Shown here piece after piece: positions 7,541 to 19,870 of a stretch of 64,000 nt of DNA (the stretch's first letter is position 1; each line of letters starts with the position of its first letter). Under the pieces are notes generated by a model. It was not told the DNA's origin and ran no database searches. It worked only from the letters and a program-made list of their open reading frames with translations. The stretch comes from Bog-473 sp963800725 (GTDB lineage Bacteria; Actinomycetota; Acidimicrobiia; Acidimicrobiales; RAAP-2): positions 124,001 through 188,000 of the forward strand of contig CAWDCE010000017.1 of assembly GCA_963800725.1 (NCBI GenBank). Direction: 5' to 3'. Both the position numbers and the translations under genes were made by a program.

Positions 7541-9461
7541 TGGGATTCATGGGTGGGGGTCCCCCGATGGGTGGCGGTGGTGCGCCCGGCGCCGCCCAAA
7601 ACGGCCTGCCGTTCGGCGGCATCCCCGAAGAACTGCAGGCCGGTGTCGACCTCCTCTTGGCCGACGAGCCCGACCGCGGCGAGTCCGACATCACCTTCAC
7701 CCACCAACCAACTGAGCACGAGCGCGCCCGCCTGAGCCTGCGCGGGCTCCTGCTCGAGTACCCCGGCATGTTGGTGCTCGCCTTGGTCCTGGTCGGAATC
7801 GTCGCCGTGGCCACCCAGCTCGGCCCCTGGTTGACCGGTATCGCAATCGACGACGGCATGGCGTACGGGCATCAGGATTCGCGTTCGTCTGCCTGATCGC
7901 CGCGTTGTACCTCTTGTCGATCGTCGTGTCCGCCGGGGCGCAATACGGACAGGTCCGGGTCACCGGGCGCTTGGCGTCGTGGGTCATGAATGACCTACGC
8001 GTGACGATCTTCCGCCATCTCCAACGCCTCTCCCTCGACTTCTTCACCGAGGAGAAGGCGGGGGTGGTGATGAGCCGCATGACCAGCGACATCGAGAACC
8101 TCCAGCAATTGCTCCAAGACGGCTTGGCCCAGTTCGCCGTCCAAGGCCTGACCATGATCGTGATCGCCGTCTTCATGTTCATCACCAATATGCGCCTGGC
8201 CGTGATCACCATCGTCGTGGTGATCCCACCCCTGGTCATCATGTCCATCTGGTTCAAGCGGGCGTCCGAACGCGGCTACGACAAGGTCCGCGACGGCATC
8301 GCCCTCGTGCTCGCCGATCTGTCCGAAAGCCTCCAAGGCGTCCGGATCGTCACCGCCCACAACCGCCAGGGCTACAACGTGATCAATCACCGCAATGTGG
8401 TCGGCCGCTACCGCGACGCCAACTACTACACGGGCCGGATCAACGGCATCTATGGACCAGGCTCGCAGCTCCTCGGCGTCATCGGCCAGGTCGTGGTCCT
8501 TGCGGTGGGCGGCGAAATGGTGCTCCACAACCAACTCAAGATCGGCGCGCTGGTCACATTCTTCCTCTACGTGAACCGCTTCTTCCAGCCCATCCAACTA
8601 CTGGTCCAGCAGTACAACTCCTACCAACAGGGCCAGGCGTCGATCGTCAAGCTGCGCACCTTGATGGACAGCGAGCCGACCGTCTCGGAACGAACCGACG
8701 CGATCACCTTGCCCCCCATCGACGGTGAGATCCGATTCGATCATGTGTCGTTCGGGTACGACCCCGACGTCCCGGTGCTCCAAGACGTCGATCTGACCAT
8801 CGATCCGGGCGAGACGGTGGCCTTCGTCGGGGCCACCGGTGCGGGGAAGTCGACCATGGCCAAACTCGTGACCCGCTTCTACGACCCGACAGCGGGCCGG
8901 GTGCTGATCGACGGCTACGACCTGCGCGATGTCACCCTCACCTCACTGCGCAGTCAACTCGGCGTGGTGCCCCAAGAGCCCTTCCTTTTTGCCGGAACGA
9001 TCCGCGACAACATTTCGTTCGCCCGTCCCGGTGCACCCGATGACGCCGTGTGGGAGGCCGTGCACAAGGTCGGCCTCACCGACTTGATCAATCAGCTCCC
9101 CCACGGCCTCGACACCGTCGTCCACGAGCGCGGCCAGTCCCTCTCCTCGGGCGAACGCCAGTTGATCGCACTGGCCCGCGCCTTCATGGCCCAGCCGCGG
9201 GTCCTGGTCCTCGACGAGGCCACGTCGAATCTCGACCTCCAATCTGAAACCATGATCGAGGCCGCGCTCGATGTGCTGCTCCAGCAACGCACCGCCGTGC
9301 TGATCGCCCACCGACTCTCGACCGCCATGCGGGCCGATCGCATCGTGGTGGTCGGCGATGGCCGGCTGCTTGAGCTTGGGTCCCATGACGAGCTGATCGC
9401 CATGGGAGGGCACTACGCCGAGATGTACGAGACCTGGATCTCTCAGTCCCACGCCGCCTAG
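7540..9461 (+). CDS. ABC exporter half-transporter, canonical subunit (frameshifted)
   Basis: The partner of the preceding gene, about 640 residues once repaired. It starts with a Gly/Pro/Met-rich tail (MGFMGGGPPMGGGG), then the membrane domain and an ATPase with Walker A GATGAGKST, a normal Q-loop (VPQEPFLFAG), signature LSSGERQLIALARAF and Walker B with the catalytic Glu (LVLDEATSNLD). The first frame ends at 7896. The second frame continues from about 7875 (AFVCLIAALYLLS), so one base appears to be missing near 7862-7875. Because both halves are otherwise intact and family-typical, a sequence error is more likely than loss of function. Confidence 0.85.
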
Positions 9462-9472
9462 GTCGGTCGAGG

Positions 9473-10237
9473 TCAGCGCCCTGACCGCCCACGGCCCGGC
9501 GCATCAGTGCGAAGTCGCCCCGCCAGTGCGATTGATTCGAGGAGGTCGGCCGTCTGGGTGGGGGCCTCGAGCATCATGTCGTGCCCGTAGGCCATGTCGT
9601 GGGTCTCCCATCCCCCAGCCAGAGCCGCCTCGGCGAAGCGGTCGAGGCTGCGGAGGGGCGGATTCAGGTGGCGCACGTAGACCCGTCGCAGCCGGTCGAG
9701 GGGCGCGGGGTCGAAGTCGATGGACTCCGTCTGGCAACGAAACGGGAAGTCGACCAGGCGCGGTGCCACCCAGGCACGCAGTGGGGGGTCACTGACCCCC
9801 CACTGCTCGAGAAATTGTGGCGTCGTCGGCACGTACCAGCCGTCGCCGTGGGCGGCCACCTCGGCGCGGTAGTGCGCCGCCACATCGTCGGGTTCGACGT
9901 CGAGGAGCGACTCCCCCGGTGCAGTGACAAAAGCACCGAGATAGATCACCGAGGCCAGCCGGTCACCGGCTCGCTCGGCCACGGGACCGGCCAATACCCC
10001 GGCATAGGAATGCAGTACCAGATGCACTTGGTCGAGATCCTCGAAAAACAACACCTCAACGAGATCGTTGACGTGGGTGGCGAGGCCAATGTCGGGATTT
10101 AGCTCCGCACGGCGGGCCCCCTGGCCGGCCAACGTCGGGGTATGGACGTCGTGGCCCCGGGTCGCGAGCATCGGTCGCACGTCGGTCCAACACCACGCTC
10201 CGTGCATGGCGCCGTGAACGAGGACGAATGTCGCCAT
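9473..10237 (-). CDS. Alpha/beta hydrolase (EstC-like esterase)
   Basis: 254 residues, a compact alpha/beta-hydrolase without cap extension. The N-terminal strand and oxyanion segment is FVLVHGAMHGAWCW. The nucleophile elbow is LHSYAG, with Ser in the place of the usual GHSxGG. The catalytic His is in MAYGHDMMLEAP near the C-terminus. This resembles the salicylate-esterase/EstC/pyrethroid-hydrolase group. An AAGGAGA ribosome binding site lies just before the ATG at 10237. It sits between the exporter and the PaaX-like gene on the minus strand. The natural ester is not evident. Confidence 0.8.
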   Translation of the reverse strand: MATFVLVHGAMHGAWCWTDVRPMLATRGHDVHTPTLAGQGARRAELNPDIGLATHVNDLVEVLFFEDLDQVHLVLHSYAGVLAGPVAERAGDRLASVIYLGAFVTAPGESLLDVEPDDVAAHYRAEVAAHGDGWYVPTTPQFLEQWGVSDPPLRAWVAPRLVDFPFRCQTESIDFDPAPLDRLRRVYVRHLNPPLRSLDRFAEAALAGGWETHDMAYGHDMMLEAPTQTADLLESIALAGRLRTDAPGRGRSGR

Positions 10238-10311
10238 GGTCTCTCCTTGTCCGAAGCACCGAAATGTACGACACGTCGTCGATACGCCCGTGGATGGGCC
10301 GCTCCGTCAGC

Positions 10312-11071
10312 TCAGCGATCCGCGGACCCGCTGCTCCACCTGGCCAAGGTCAGTCGGTAGCGCTGGTCCCACCGCTCGTAGCGGCTGCGCAGTGTGGTGC
10401 CGGGCCACCCCACGGGCAACAGCTCGTCGGGCAGGAGTGGATCGGCCTGGAGGTGGCGCAAGACCGCGGCCGACAGCGTGAACCCGGGGCCGAGCGACGC
10501 CGGGATGTCGGGATCCACCGACTCGAGTTCACCGGCCAACGCGTGGGCCGCGGGTGGACCAGGCTTCGAGATCCCACAGTCGGGCGGCCAGCGCTTCGCT
10601 ATTCGCGGGCCGCGCTTCGATGAACTCGATGTCCCCCAGCAGCCCCGCAGGCGGCACGGTGGCGAGATTGTCGGGACGCAGCCACACGCCCTCTCGGAGT
10701 TCAGCCAGTCTGAGATACGAAAGGGCACGCCGTCGTTGGGTGCGCACCTCGGCTGTGCTGCCGGTCGTGACCACCACGGCGAGCATCCACGCACCCGAGT
10801 ACGCCGAGCGCAGACCCGAACGGCTGAGCGACTGGCGGGACTGGCGATCGACGAGATGGCCGGACAACCGGTAGCGCCCTGACCCGTCCGTGGTGGCTTC
10901 GCCGGCCGCCACCATGCGGCTCAACGCCACCCGGGCCCGGTTTTCGCTGATCCCGAACAACCCGCTCAGGCGCACCAGCTGAGCGACGCCGAGTTCGGGC
11001 GGGTCCATGCCGAGCATCGCGCTCGCCAGGACGGACCGGGCCGTGAAGGGCGTATTACTTTCTTGCGACAC
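10312..11071 (-). CDS. PaaX family transcriptional regulator (frameshifted)
   Basis: The N-terminal half (frame from the GTG at 11071) has the PaaX winged helix, with FGISENRARVALSRMVAAGE as recognition region, then the central domain. The C-terminal half lies in the next frame and carries GPGFTLSAAVLRHLQADPLL and RYRLTLARW, typical of the PaaX C-terminal domain. Removing one base of the GG at 10549-10548 fuses them into one protein of about 252 residues. PaaX proteins are GntR-like repressors responding to acyl-CoA type ligands, for example phenylacetyl-CoA. Its start codon is only 26 bases from the divergent desaturase, which is its most likely target. Confidence 0.75.
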
Positions 11072-11091
11072 TTGGTTGACTACTGTAATAT
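11063..11091 (+). promoter_or_regulatory. Promoter of the desaturase gene, leaderless
   Basis: A -35 TTGCGA (11063-11068), a 17-base spacer and a -10 TAATAT (11086-11091) are followed by six bases and the ATG at 11098, so the transcript should begin at the start codon. The promoter overlaps the 5' end of the divergent PaaX-like gene, allowing simple repression of both. Confidence 0.55.
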
Positions 11092-11097
11092 CGCGAC

Positions 11098-12051
11098 ATG
11101 GCCGCCACCATGGTGCCCGAACTCAGTGCCCGACCCAATGTCCTCCCGAGCGAGCGACTCCTGGCGAACGGGATGGCCGTGCCACAACTGCGGCCCCATC
11201 TGCGTCGGATCGACAATCTTCGAAACACGCTCACCGTGGCGTCGGTCTGGGGCTATGTCGTCCTCATCGTGGGCGCCGCCGTCTGGGTCGATGCGTGGTG
11301 GAGCTACCTGATCGCCTTCGTGCTCATGGGGCCGATGTTCGCCCGATTCGCCATTTTGATGCACGAAGCGGCGCACAAGCTGCTGTTCACCAACAAGCGG
11401 TGGAACGATTGGATCGGGACATGGGTCATTGCATATCCGGCCTTCACCCCGGTGCAGCTCTACCGCCGGGTCCATTTCGCCCATCATCGCGATGAGTTCG
11501 GACCCGACGAACCCGATCTGGCCTTCTACCGTCCGTACCCGTGCACCAAGGCGGCGCTGCGTCGCCGACTGCTCCGCGACGCCCTCGGGATTTCGGGTTG
11601 GAAGAACTTCGTGCCGCTGCTCAAAGGGACCAAGAACGCGGCATTCCGGCGCATCGCCTTGTCCATCCTCGGGGTCCAGGCAATGCTGTGGGCCGTGGCG
11701 TGGCTGGCCACCGGCCGCTGGTGGATCTACCCGTTGTTGTGGTGGTTGCCCTGGATGACCCAATGGCGCGTCATCAACCGCCTGCGCTCCATCGCCGAGC
11801 ACGGTGGGCTGGAACGGAGCAAGGATCGGCGGGCGACGACGCACAACGTGCGCCAATCACTTCTGGCGCGGTTTTGGTTCGTCCCTTACAACACGGGCTG
11901 GCACCTGGCGCACCACGTTGACATGGGGGTGCCCTGGCGCAACCTCCCCGAGTACCACCAAGAGCTGGTCCGGGCGGGCTACGTCACCGACGCCATCACC
12001 TACCCGAACTACCGAGCCCTGTGGTCGGCACTTTCCTCTGCCGCGGACTGA
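11098..12051 (+). CDS. Membrane fatty acid desaturase
   Basis: 317 residues with two pairs of hydrophobic membrane segments. All three histidine boxes of the membrane di-iron desaturases are present: HEAAH (about residue 90), HFAHH (about 125) and HLAHH (about 270). The protein would insert a double bond into, or hydroxylate, a fatty-acyl or carotenoid-like chain at the membrane, using ferredoxin or cytochrome electrons. It is transcribed away from a PaaX-like regulator only 26 bases upstream. It converges with the lipase-like gene at 12070. Substrate and position of desaturation cannot be told. Confidence 0.85.
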   Translation: MAATMVPELSARPNVLPSERLLANGMAVPQLRPHLRRIDNLRNTLTVASVWGYVVLIVGAAVWVDAWWSYLIAFVLMGPMFARFAILMHEAAHKLLFTNKRWNDWIGTWVIAYPAFTPVQLYRRVHFAHHRDEFGPDEPDLAFYRPYPCTKAALRRRLLRDALGISGWKNFVPLLKGTKNAAFRRIALSILGVQAMLWAVAWLATGRWWIYPLLWWLPWMTQWRVINRLRSIAEHGGLERSKDRRATTHNVRQSLLARFWFVPYNTGWHLAHHVDMGVPWRNLPEYHQELVRAGYVTDAITYPNYRALWSALSSAAD

Positions 12052-12069
12052 GGTTGCCAGGTCACGGCG

Positions 12070-13008
12070 TCATGTGATCCCGAGTGCCCGGCGCAGCACG
12101 AGCGAACTCTCCGCCTGGGCCCGTTTTGAAATCGCCGCCGACATGACCAACGTCGAGCCGTGGAACGTCCCGGGGAACTGATGGAGCTCCACCGAGACGC
12201 CGGCCTGGAGGAGGCGCAGCCCATAGAGGATGCCTTCGTCGCGCAATGGATCCGACTCGGCCGTAGAGATGTAGGTCGGCGGTAGCCCCGACAGGTCAGC
12301 GGCGCGGGCCGGCGCCGCATATGGCGAGACGTCGTCGGGGTCGCTCCCCTGGCCGAGATAGGCCTGCCAGCTCTGGACCGCCAGCGGGCGGTTCCACATC
12401 GGCGAGTCGGTGAACGCCCGCATCGACGGCGTCTCGAGTCGGTCGTCGAGCTCGGGGATGTGCAGCATCTGAAAACACAGCGCCGGGCCGCCGTGATCGC
12501 GCGCGAACAGGGCGGTGGCGGCGGCCAGCCCGCCGCCTGCGCTCACGCCGGTCAGCGCCAGGCGCGCCGGATCGACACCGAGTGCTTGCGCATTGTCCGC
12601 CACGAAGCGCAACGCCGCGTAACAGTCGTGCAGCGCGGCCGGAAAGGGGTGCTCGGGGGCGAGGCGGTACTCGACCGACACGACGAGTGCCCCGGTGTCG
12701 ATGGCCATCATGGCCGAGCCGATGTGCTCGGTCTGGATGCTGCCGATGATGAATCCGCCCCCATGGATGGTGACGATCCCGGGCACCGGGCCGGCCCGGT
12801 CTTTGGGTGCGTAGATCCGCACGGCCACATCGGGATCGCCCTGCCAACCACCAATGGTGCGGTCGGTGATCTCGAGCGTCTCGATACCGGGAATATCGAG
12901 GGACATCTGCTCGAGCATCGCTTCGAAGCCCGCACGCGCCGCCACCGGGTCAGTCAGGTCGAAGGGCGGGAGCGCCTCGACGAAAGGTGCCAGTTCGGGA
13001 TCGATCAT
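12070..13008 (-). CDS. Hormone-sensitive-lipase family carboxylesterase
   Basis: 312 residues. The HSL-family oxyanion motif HGGGFIIGS follows GIVTI. The nucleophile elbow is GVSAGGG, the acid residue is in ESDPLRDEG, and the catalytic His is in GTFHGS. Such enzymes hydrolyse short and medium acyl esters in the cytoplasm. It follows the SDR gene by two bases on the same strand, and both follow argS, so a shared transcript is likely. A role in lipid or steroid ester use is suggested by the HSD10-like neighbour. Confidence 0.87.
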   Translation of the reverse strand: MIDPELAPFVEALPPFDLTDPVAARAGFEAMLEQMSLDIPGIETLEITDRTIGGWQGDPDVAVRIYAPKDRAGPVPGIVTIHGGGFIIGSIQTEHIGSAMMAIDTGALVVSVEYRLAPEHPFPAALHDCYAALRFVADNAQALGVDPARLALTGVSAGGGLAAATALFARDHGGPALCFQMLHIPELDDRLETPSMRAFTDSPMWNRPLAVQSWQAYLGQGSDPDDVSPYAAPARAADLSGLPPTYISTAESDPLRDEGILYGLRLLQAGVSVELHQFPGTFHGSTLVMSAAISKRAQAESSLVLRRALGIT

Positions 13009-13010
13009 GC

Positions 13011-13787
13011 TTACTTCGGTTGCATCCTGATGCCGGCATCGATGCGGATCGACTCGGCGTTCATGTAGGAGTTACGCAAGAGCTCAAGGGCCAAAGAGGC
13101 GAACTCGGTGGCGTAGCCGAGACGGTGCGGAAACAACACGTCTTGGGCCAACTTCTCCTTGAACGCCTCAGCCCCTTCGCCCTCCCCGTAGATCGGGGTG
13201 TCGACGAGGCCCGGCAAAATCGTGTTGACCCGGATACCGACGACGGCGAGGTCGCGGGCCACCGGCAAGGTCATGCCGACCAGGCCTCCCTTGCTCGACG
13301 AGTAGGCGGCCTGGCCGATCTGCCCATCCTCGGCGGCGACCGAGGCCGTGTTGACGATGGCGCCCCGGGCACCGTCATCGTCCGGCTCGTTGCGGCTCAT
13401 GACCGTTGCGGCCAATCGGATGCAGTTGAAGGTGCCGACAAGGTTGATTTCGATGACCCGGCGGTAGAGGTCGAGATCGTGGGCGGAGGCGAAATCCCCG
13501 TCCTTGCCAATTGTCCGCGTCGCCCACCCGGTGCCGGCGCAGTTGACCAGCGAACGCAGCGGCGCCATCTCGGCGGCCGCCTCGACGGCGGCGATCACGT
13601 GTTCGGTATTGGTCACATCGGTCTGGGCGAAGATTCCCCCGATCTGCGACGCCAGGGCCGTGCCCTTGTCCTCTTGGAGGTCGGCCACCACCACCCGCAC
13701 ACCCTGATCGGCCAGGAGTCGGGAGGTCGCCGCCCCGAGGCCCGAGGCCCCGCCGGTGACGACTGCTGATGTGCCGTTCAATTCCAT
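13011..13787 (-). CDS. SDR dehydrogenase, HSD10/3-hydroxyacyl-CoA type
   Basis: About 258 residues. The NAD(P)-binding motif TGGASGLG is near the N-terminus, the acidic residue in VVADLQ favours NAD, NCAG is the structural motif, and the catalytic Ser-Tyr-Lys lie in NTASVAAEDGQIGQAAYSSS plus the following Lys. The C-terminal part (DTPIYGEG and AFKEKLAQDVLFPHRLG) matches 17-beta-HSD type 10/3-hydroxyacyl-CoA dehydrogenases. The ATG at 13787 is chosen because the family begins right before the Rossmann motif; AAGGAG lies upstream. It is likely part of fatty acid or steroid side-chain oxidation. Confidence 0.87.
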   Translation of the reverse strand: MELNGTSAVVTGGASGLGAATSRLLADQGVRVVVADLQEDKGTALASQIGGIFAQTDVTNTEHVIAAVEAAAEMAPLRSLVNCAGTGWATRTIGKDGDFASAHDLDLYRRVIEINLVGTFNCIRLAATVMSRNEPDDDGARGAIVNTASVAAEDGQIGQAAYSSSKGGLVGMTLPVARDLAVVGIRVNTILPGLVDTPIYGEGEGAEAFKEKLAQDVLFPHRLGYATEFASLALELLRNSYMNAESIRIDAGIRMQPK

Positions 13788-13894
13788 CACTTCATTGACT
13801 CCTTCATCTGTGCCCGTGGCGGGCCGTCGGCGCGAGCTGTGCCGCCGCGAGGATAGGGCGACGCCCGACTGCACTGCCATGTGGGCGAAGCGGG

Positions 13895-15616
13895 CTACAT
13901 CCGATCGGGGGCCTCGATGCCGAGCAGGGCGAATCCCTGCGCCAGGACCCGGGCGGTCAGATCACACAGCGCCAGGCGTGAGGTGCGAATTTGAGGATCA
14001 TCGACCAGGACGCGACATCCTTCGTAGAAGGTGGTGAAGACCGACGCCAACTCGAAGAGGTAGGTGCAGAGCTTCGACGGGCTGTACGCCTCGGCGGTGG
14101 CATCGACGGCCGAGGCGAAGCCGAGGAGCTTCATGGCGAGGGCCCGCTCTTGGGGCTCGTCCAGCGTGAGGCGGGTCCGGGGCGCCGGCGGGGCGACTGC
14201 GGCCCGGCGAAAGATCGATCGGATGCGAGCGTGGGCGTATTGGAGATACGGCCCGGTGTCTCCCTCGAAAGCCAGCATGCGGTCCCAGTCAAAGACGTAG
14301 TCGCGCATCCGTTCGGTGGACAGGTCCGCATACTTGACCGCGCCGATGCCGAGTGCTCTGGCTACCTTGGCCCGTTCCTCGGCGCTGAGCTCGCTTGGTC
14401 GTGATTCGAGCGCCGCGGTGGCACGGTCGACGGCTTCGCTGAGCAGGTCGACCAAACGTTCCGACGTCCCGTCGCGGCTGGCCTTCTTCTTGCCATCGGT
14501 GCCAAGGACGAGGCCGAATCCGACGTGGACCGCGGTGGTGCCCTCGGGGAGATAGCCAGCGAGCGCGGCCACGGCGAAGACCAGGCGAAAGTGCAAGGCC
14601 TGTTCATTGCCGACGACATAGACGAGGTTGGTCGCCTCACGGCGTTGCGTCCGGTCCCTGATGCAAGCCAGATCGGTGGCCGGGTAGCCGTACCCGCCGT
14701 CGGATTTTCGCACGATGAGGGGGAGCGGATCGCCGTTGCGGTTCTCGAATCCGTCGGGGAACACGCACTGGGCCCCGTCGTGCTCGACCAAGAGGCCCCG
14801 TTCGGCCAGTTCGTCGACCACCAGTGCGAGGAAGGGGTTGTAGAAGCTCTCGCCGACGATGTCGTCGTCGGTGAGGAGGACCTCGAGCAGCTGGTAAACC
14901 TCGTCGTTGTGGCGGATGCTTTCGGCCACGAAGATCCGCCACAGCTCGAGGGTCTCGGGGTCACCGCCTTGGAGGAGCACGACGCGTTGACGACAGCGCT
15001 CGGCAAAGTCGGGGTCACGGTCGAAGTGCTGACGGGCCGCGGCATAGAAGTCGTTGAGGTCCGACACGCTGAACGACTCGGCATCGCTTGACCCGTCGAC
15101 GTCGATCAGGTGCTCGATCAGCATCCCGAACGGCGTGCCCCAGTCCCCAATGTGATTCTCCCGAAGTACCTCGTGGCCGAGGAAGGTCAAGACCCACGCC
15201 AACGCGTCGCCGATGACGGTGCTGCGCAAGTGGCCCACATGCATTTCTTTGGCCACGTTCGGTGAGGAGTAGTCGATCACCATGCGCTGCGGTGGCGTAG
15301 CGGTGGGCACACCGAGTCGGGCGTCGGCGCTCATGGCCACCAGCTGATCGGCCACGAACTCGTCGTTGAGCGTCAAGTTGATGAAGCCTGGGCCGCTGAT
15401 CTCGACCGCAGAGCACAGATCAGCGAAGTCGTCGAAGGCCAGGACCTCAGCGGCGACGGCCTGGGGGGGCCGCCCGACCGCCTTGGCCAGGGCGAGCGCA
15501 CCGTTGGCCTGGAAGTCGGCCCGCTCAGAAGGTCGCAGCACGGGATCAGCCCCCGGGACGACGGCAGCGAAGGCGGTCTGGAGACGCCCGAGCAGGACGT
15601 GGTAGGCGTCAGGCAT
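13895..15616 (-). CDS. argS: Arginyl-tRNA synthetase
   Basis: 573 residues, the normal size for bacterial ArgRS, a class Ia synthetase that charges tRNA-Arg. The N-terminal additional domain is followed by the HIGH motif as HVGHLRST in VAKEMHVGHLRSTVIGDAL. The conserved NHIGDWGTPFGMLI follows, then the region equivalent to KMSKS (GTDGKKKASRDGT). The C-terminal anticodon-binding helix bundle ends with GIEAPDRM, the classical ArgRS ending. It is upstream of the SDR and lipase genes on the same strand and 20 bases after the CrtC/AttH-like gene. Confidence 0.96.
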   Translation of the reverse strand: MPDAYHVLLGRLQTAFAAVVPGADPVLRPSERADFQANGALALAKAVGRPPQAVAAEVLAFDDFADLCSAVEISGPGFINLTLNDEFVADQLVAMSADARLGVPTATPPQRMVIDYSSPNVAKEMHVGHLRSTVIGDALAWVLTFLGHEVLRENHIGDWGTPFGMLIEHLIDVDGSSDAESFSVSDLNDFYAAARQHFDRDPDFAERCRQRVVLLQGGDPETLELWRIFVAESIRHNDEVYQLLEVLLTDDDIVGESFYNPFLALVVDELAERGLLVEHDGAQCVFPDGFENRNGDPLPLIVRKSDGGYGYPATDLACIRDRTQRREATNLVYVVGNEQALHFRLVFAVAALAGYLPEGTTAVHVGFGLVLGTDGKKKASRDGTSERLVDLLSEAVDRATAALESRPSELSAEERAKVARALGIGAVKYADLSTERMRDYVFDWDRMLAFEGDTGPYLQYAHARIRSIFRRAAVAPPAPRTRLTLDEPQERALAMKLLGFASAVDATAEAYSPSKLCTYLFELASVFTTFYEGCRVLVDDPQIRTSRLALCDLTARVLAQGFALLGIEAPDRM

Positions 15617-15636
15617 TGATTAAGGTCGCCTGCTGG

Positions 15637-16740
15637 TCAATCACCAGGCGCGCCGACCCCGCCGTCGGTCAGCCCGTAGCGGTGATAGGGCCCGAAGAAC
15701 CCGTGTTCGAGCAGCCCGTAGCCGACGACGTCGCCATAGGAGAAACGGGCGACGTGGTCCACAATCCCGTATTGGGCCAGTCCCTTGATCTCGTCGACGG
15801 GCATGACGACACCTTGGACCACCTCGTCTGGGCCCTGGTACATGCCGTGGCGCCAATCGGCGTCGATCCCGTAGCCGGTGCCGATGGAGACGAAGTTGGC
15901 CAAGAGCGACGTGCACTCGATCTCGATCTTCGCGTCAGGGAAGCGCACGATTGAACGATCGATGATCCGGGTGCCGGCTATGAGATGGTGCTCATGCTCG
16001 GAGCGGCCGAGATCGTCGACCCCACGGGTTGGATCGGCCCAGATCCGCTCGGCCTGGACCAGCGGGCGCTCGCCATCGTCACGTTCGTGACAGATGTACA
16101 TGATGGCGTGGTCTTCGAATTGCATCGGGAAGTAATTCCACATGCCCGAAAGCACCAGTTCACCTTCGCGGATGCCACCTTGCTCGGGCTCTCCGACCGG
16201 CCGGATACCCCAACTCCGGTCGCGATTGCCCCAACACTTTTCTGGCGTGATCGCAATCTCGTGCCCGCCCACCGACAGCGTGCCCGTCCAAGTCCCAGTT
16301 TGGGCCAGCCGTTGGGTGTCGAAGATCACCTTGCCCTTGCTGCGCAGATATTGACGGGGTTCGGCCATGGCGGGGGTGTGCCCCTCCCAGGTCACGTCCA
16401 TCGCCACGGTGTGTTCGGTCGGCTCGACCACCACCCGGATGCGCTTGAGCGGCTCGAGTACCTCGATTCGAAATGGCCCGATGCTGAGATCACTGCGGTC
16501 AGTCAGTGGTTTCGATGCCCGCACGACGTGTTGGGTGTCCCCGTGGCGCACATCGATGAAGGCGTCGACGACACCTAGATTCGGGTATTGCCCGAATCCG
16601 AAGATGGCGAACCATTCGTCGGACTTCGCGTGCATGTTGAAGTAGTACCGGTCGTAGAAATTGCGGTCGCTCGTGGCTGGATGGGCGATGAATTCGGGTG
16701 CTTGATGCACCGGAAAGTCATCCCACGACGTCAGGGTCAC
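15637..16740 (-). CDS. CrtC/AttH-like conserved protein
   Basis: 367 residues without signal peptide. The sequence is rich in beta strands with many Trp, Tyr and His. It resembles the large actinobacterial group related to hydroxyneurosporene synthase (CrtC) and AttH-like lipocalin folds (for example YYFNMHAKSDEWFAIFGFGQ and HGMYQGPDEVVQG). Members often sit near lipid or terpenoid metabolism genes and may bind or modify hydrophobic molecules. No catalytic residues can be named with confidence. It ends 20 bases before argS. Confidence 0.6.
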   Translation of the reverse strand: MTLTSWDDFPVHQAPEFIAHPATSDRNFYDRYYFNMHAKSDEWFAIFGFGQYPNLGVVDAFIDVRHGDTQHVVRASKPLTDRSDLSIGPFRIEVLEPLKRIRVVVEPTEHTVAMDVTWEGHTPAMAEPRQYLRSKGKVIFDTQRLAQTGTWTGTLSVGGHEIAITPEKCWGNRDRSWGIRPVGEPEQGGIREGELVLSGMWNYFPMQFEDHAIMYICHERDDGERPLVQAERIWADPTRGVDDLGRSEHEHHLIAGTRIIDRSIVRFPDAKIEIECTSLLANFVSIGTGYGIDADWRHGMYQGPDEVVQGVVMPVDEIKGLAQYGIVDHVARFSYGDVVGYGLLEHGFFGPYHRYGLTDGGVGAPGD

Positions 16741-16786
16741 AGTCTGCTCCTTTGCTTCATCTCAATGTCTTCGCTCTTGCCTGGTC

Positions 16787-17008
16787 TCAGCAGCAGGCGC
16801 AGCCGCCGCCGCACCCCGAATCCCCGGGCGCCGCGCACCGGGCTCCGGGCGGAGGTGCGGCCACACCGGTCGTGGCGAAGACGGGCCAGAGGCGATCCGC
16901 TCCGACATGGCCCTGCGGGCAGGTCGCCGGGGCGTCGACGTCCGCCATGGGCCGGCGCTCGTCAAAGATGGCCGCACAGGTGGTGCAGCGGAATTCATAC
17001 ACGGGCAT
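16787..17008 (-). CDS. FmdB family zinc-ribbon protein
   Basis: 73 residues. MPVYEFRCTTCAAIFDERRP is the FmdB/CxxC zinc-ribbon start. The second ligand set is CPQGH, so one Cys of the usual pair is replaced by His. The tail is a flexible Gly/Cys run (GCGGGCACC), also common in this family, which may bind metal. FmdB proteins are proposed regulators or assembly factors; their exact role is unknown. The ATG at 17008 has GGAGG upstream. The gene is divergent from the aconitase gene. Confidence 0.8.
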   Translation of the reverse strand: MPVYEFRCTTCAAIFDERRPMADVDAPATCPQGHVGADRLWPVFATTGVAAPPPGARCAAPGDSGCGGGCACC

Positions 17009-17082
17009 ACGTGGGGAGACCTCCAAGGCAAGCTTAGGCTTCTCAATTAGGACTCGATGGGCGCCGCGGGTCGACGGCACGG

Positions 17083-17088
17083 CAGAAT
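17083..17088 (+). promoter_or_regulatory. -10 element for leaderless aconitase transcript
   Basis: CAGAAT is followed by six bases and the ATG at 17095. There is no Shine-Dalgarno sequence and no clear -35. Confidence 0.35.
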
Positions 17089-17094
17089 GGCCAG

Positions 17095-19806
<2,712 letters not shown>

Positions 19807-19836
19807 GACATCCTCGCTGAACTGGCAACTTGTACG

Positions 19837-19864
19837 TTGCCTTATATAAGGCATCTGTTAAACT
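19837..19864 (+). promoter_or_regulatory. arsR promoter with overlapping 16-base palindrome
   Basis: A -35 TTGCCT (19837-19842), a 16-base spacer and a -10 TAAACT (19859-19864) are followed by six bases and the GTG at 19871. The perfect palindrome TGCCTTATATAAGGCA (19838-19853) covers the -35 and spacer. This is the expected position and form for an ArsR-family autorepression site. Confidence 0.6.
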
Positions 19865-19870
19865 CATAGC

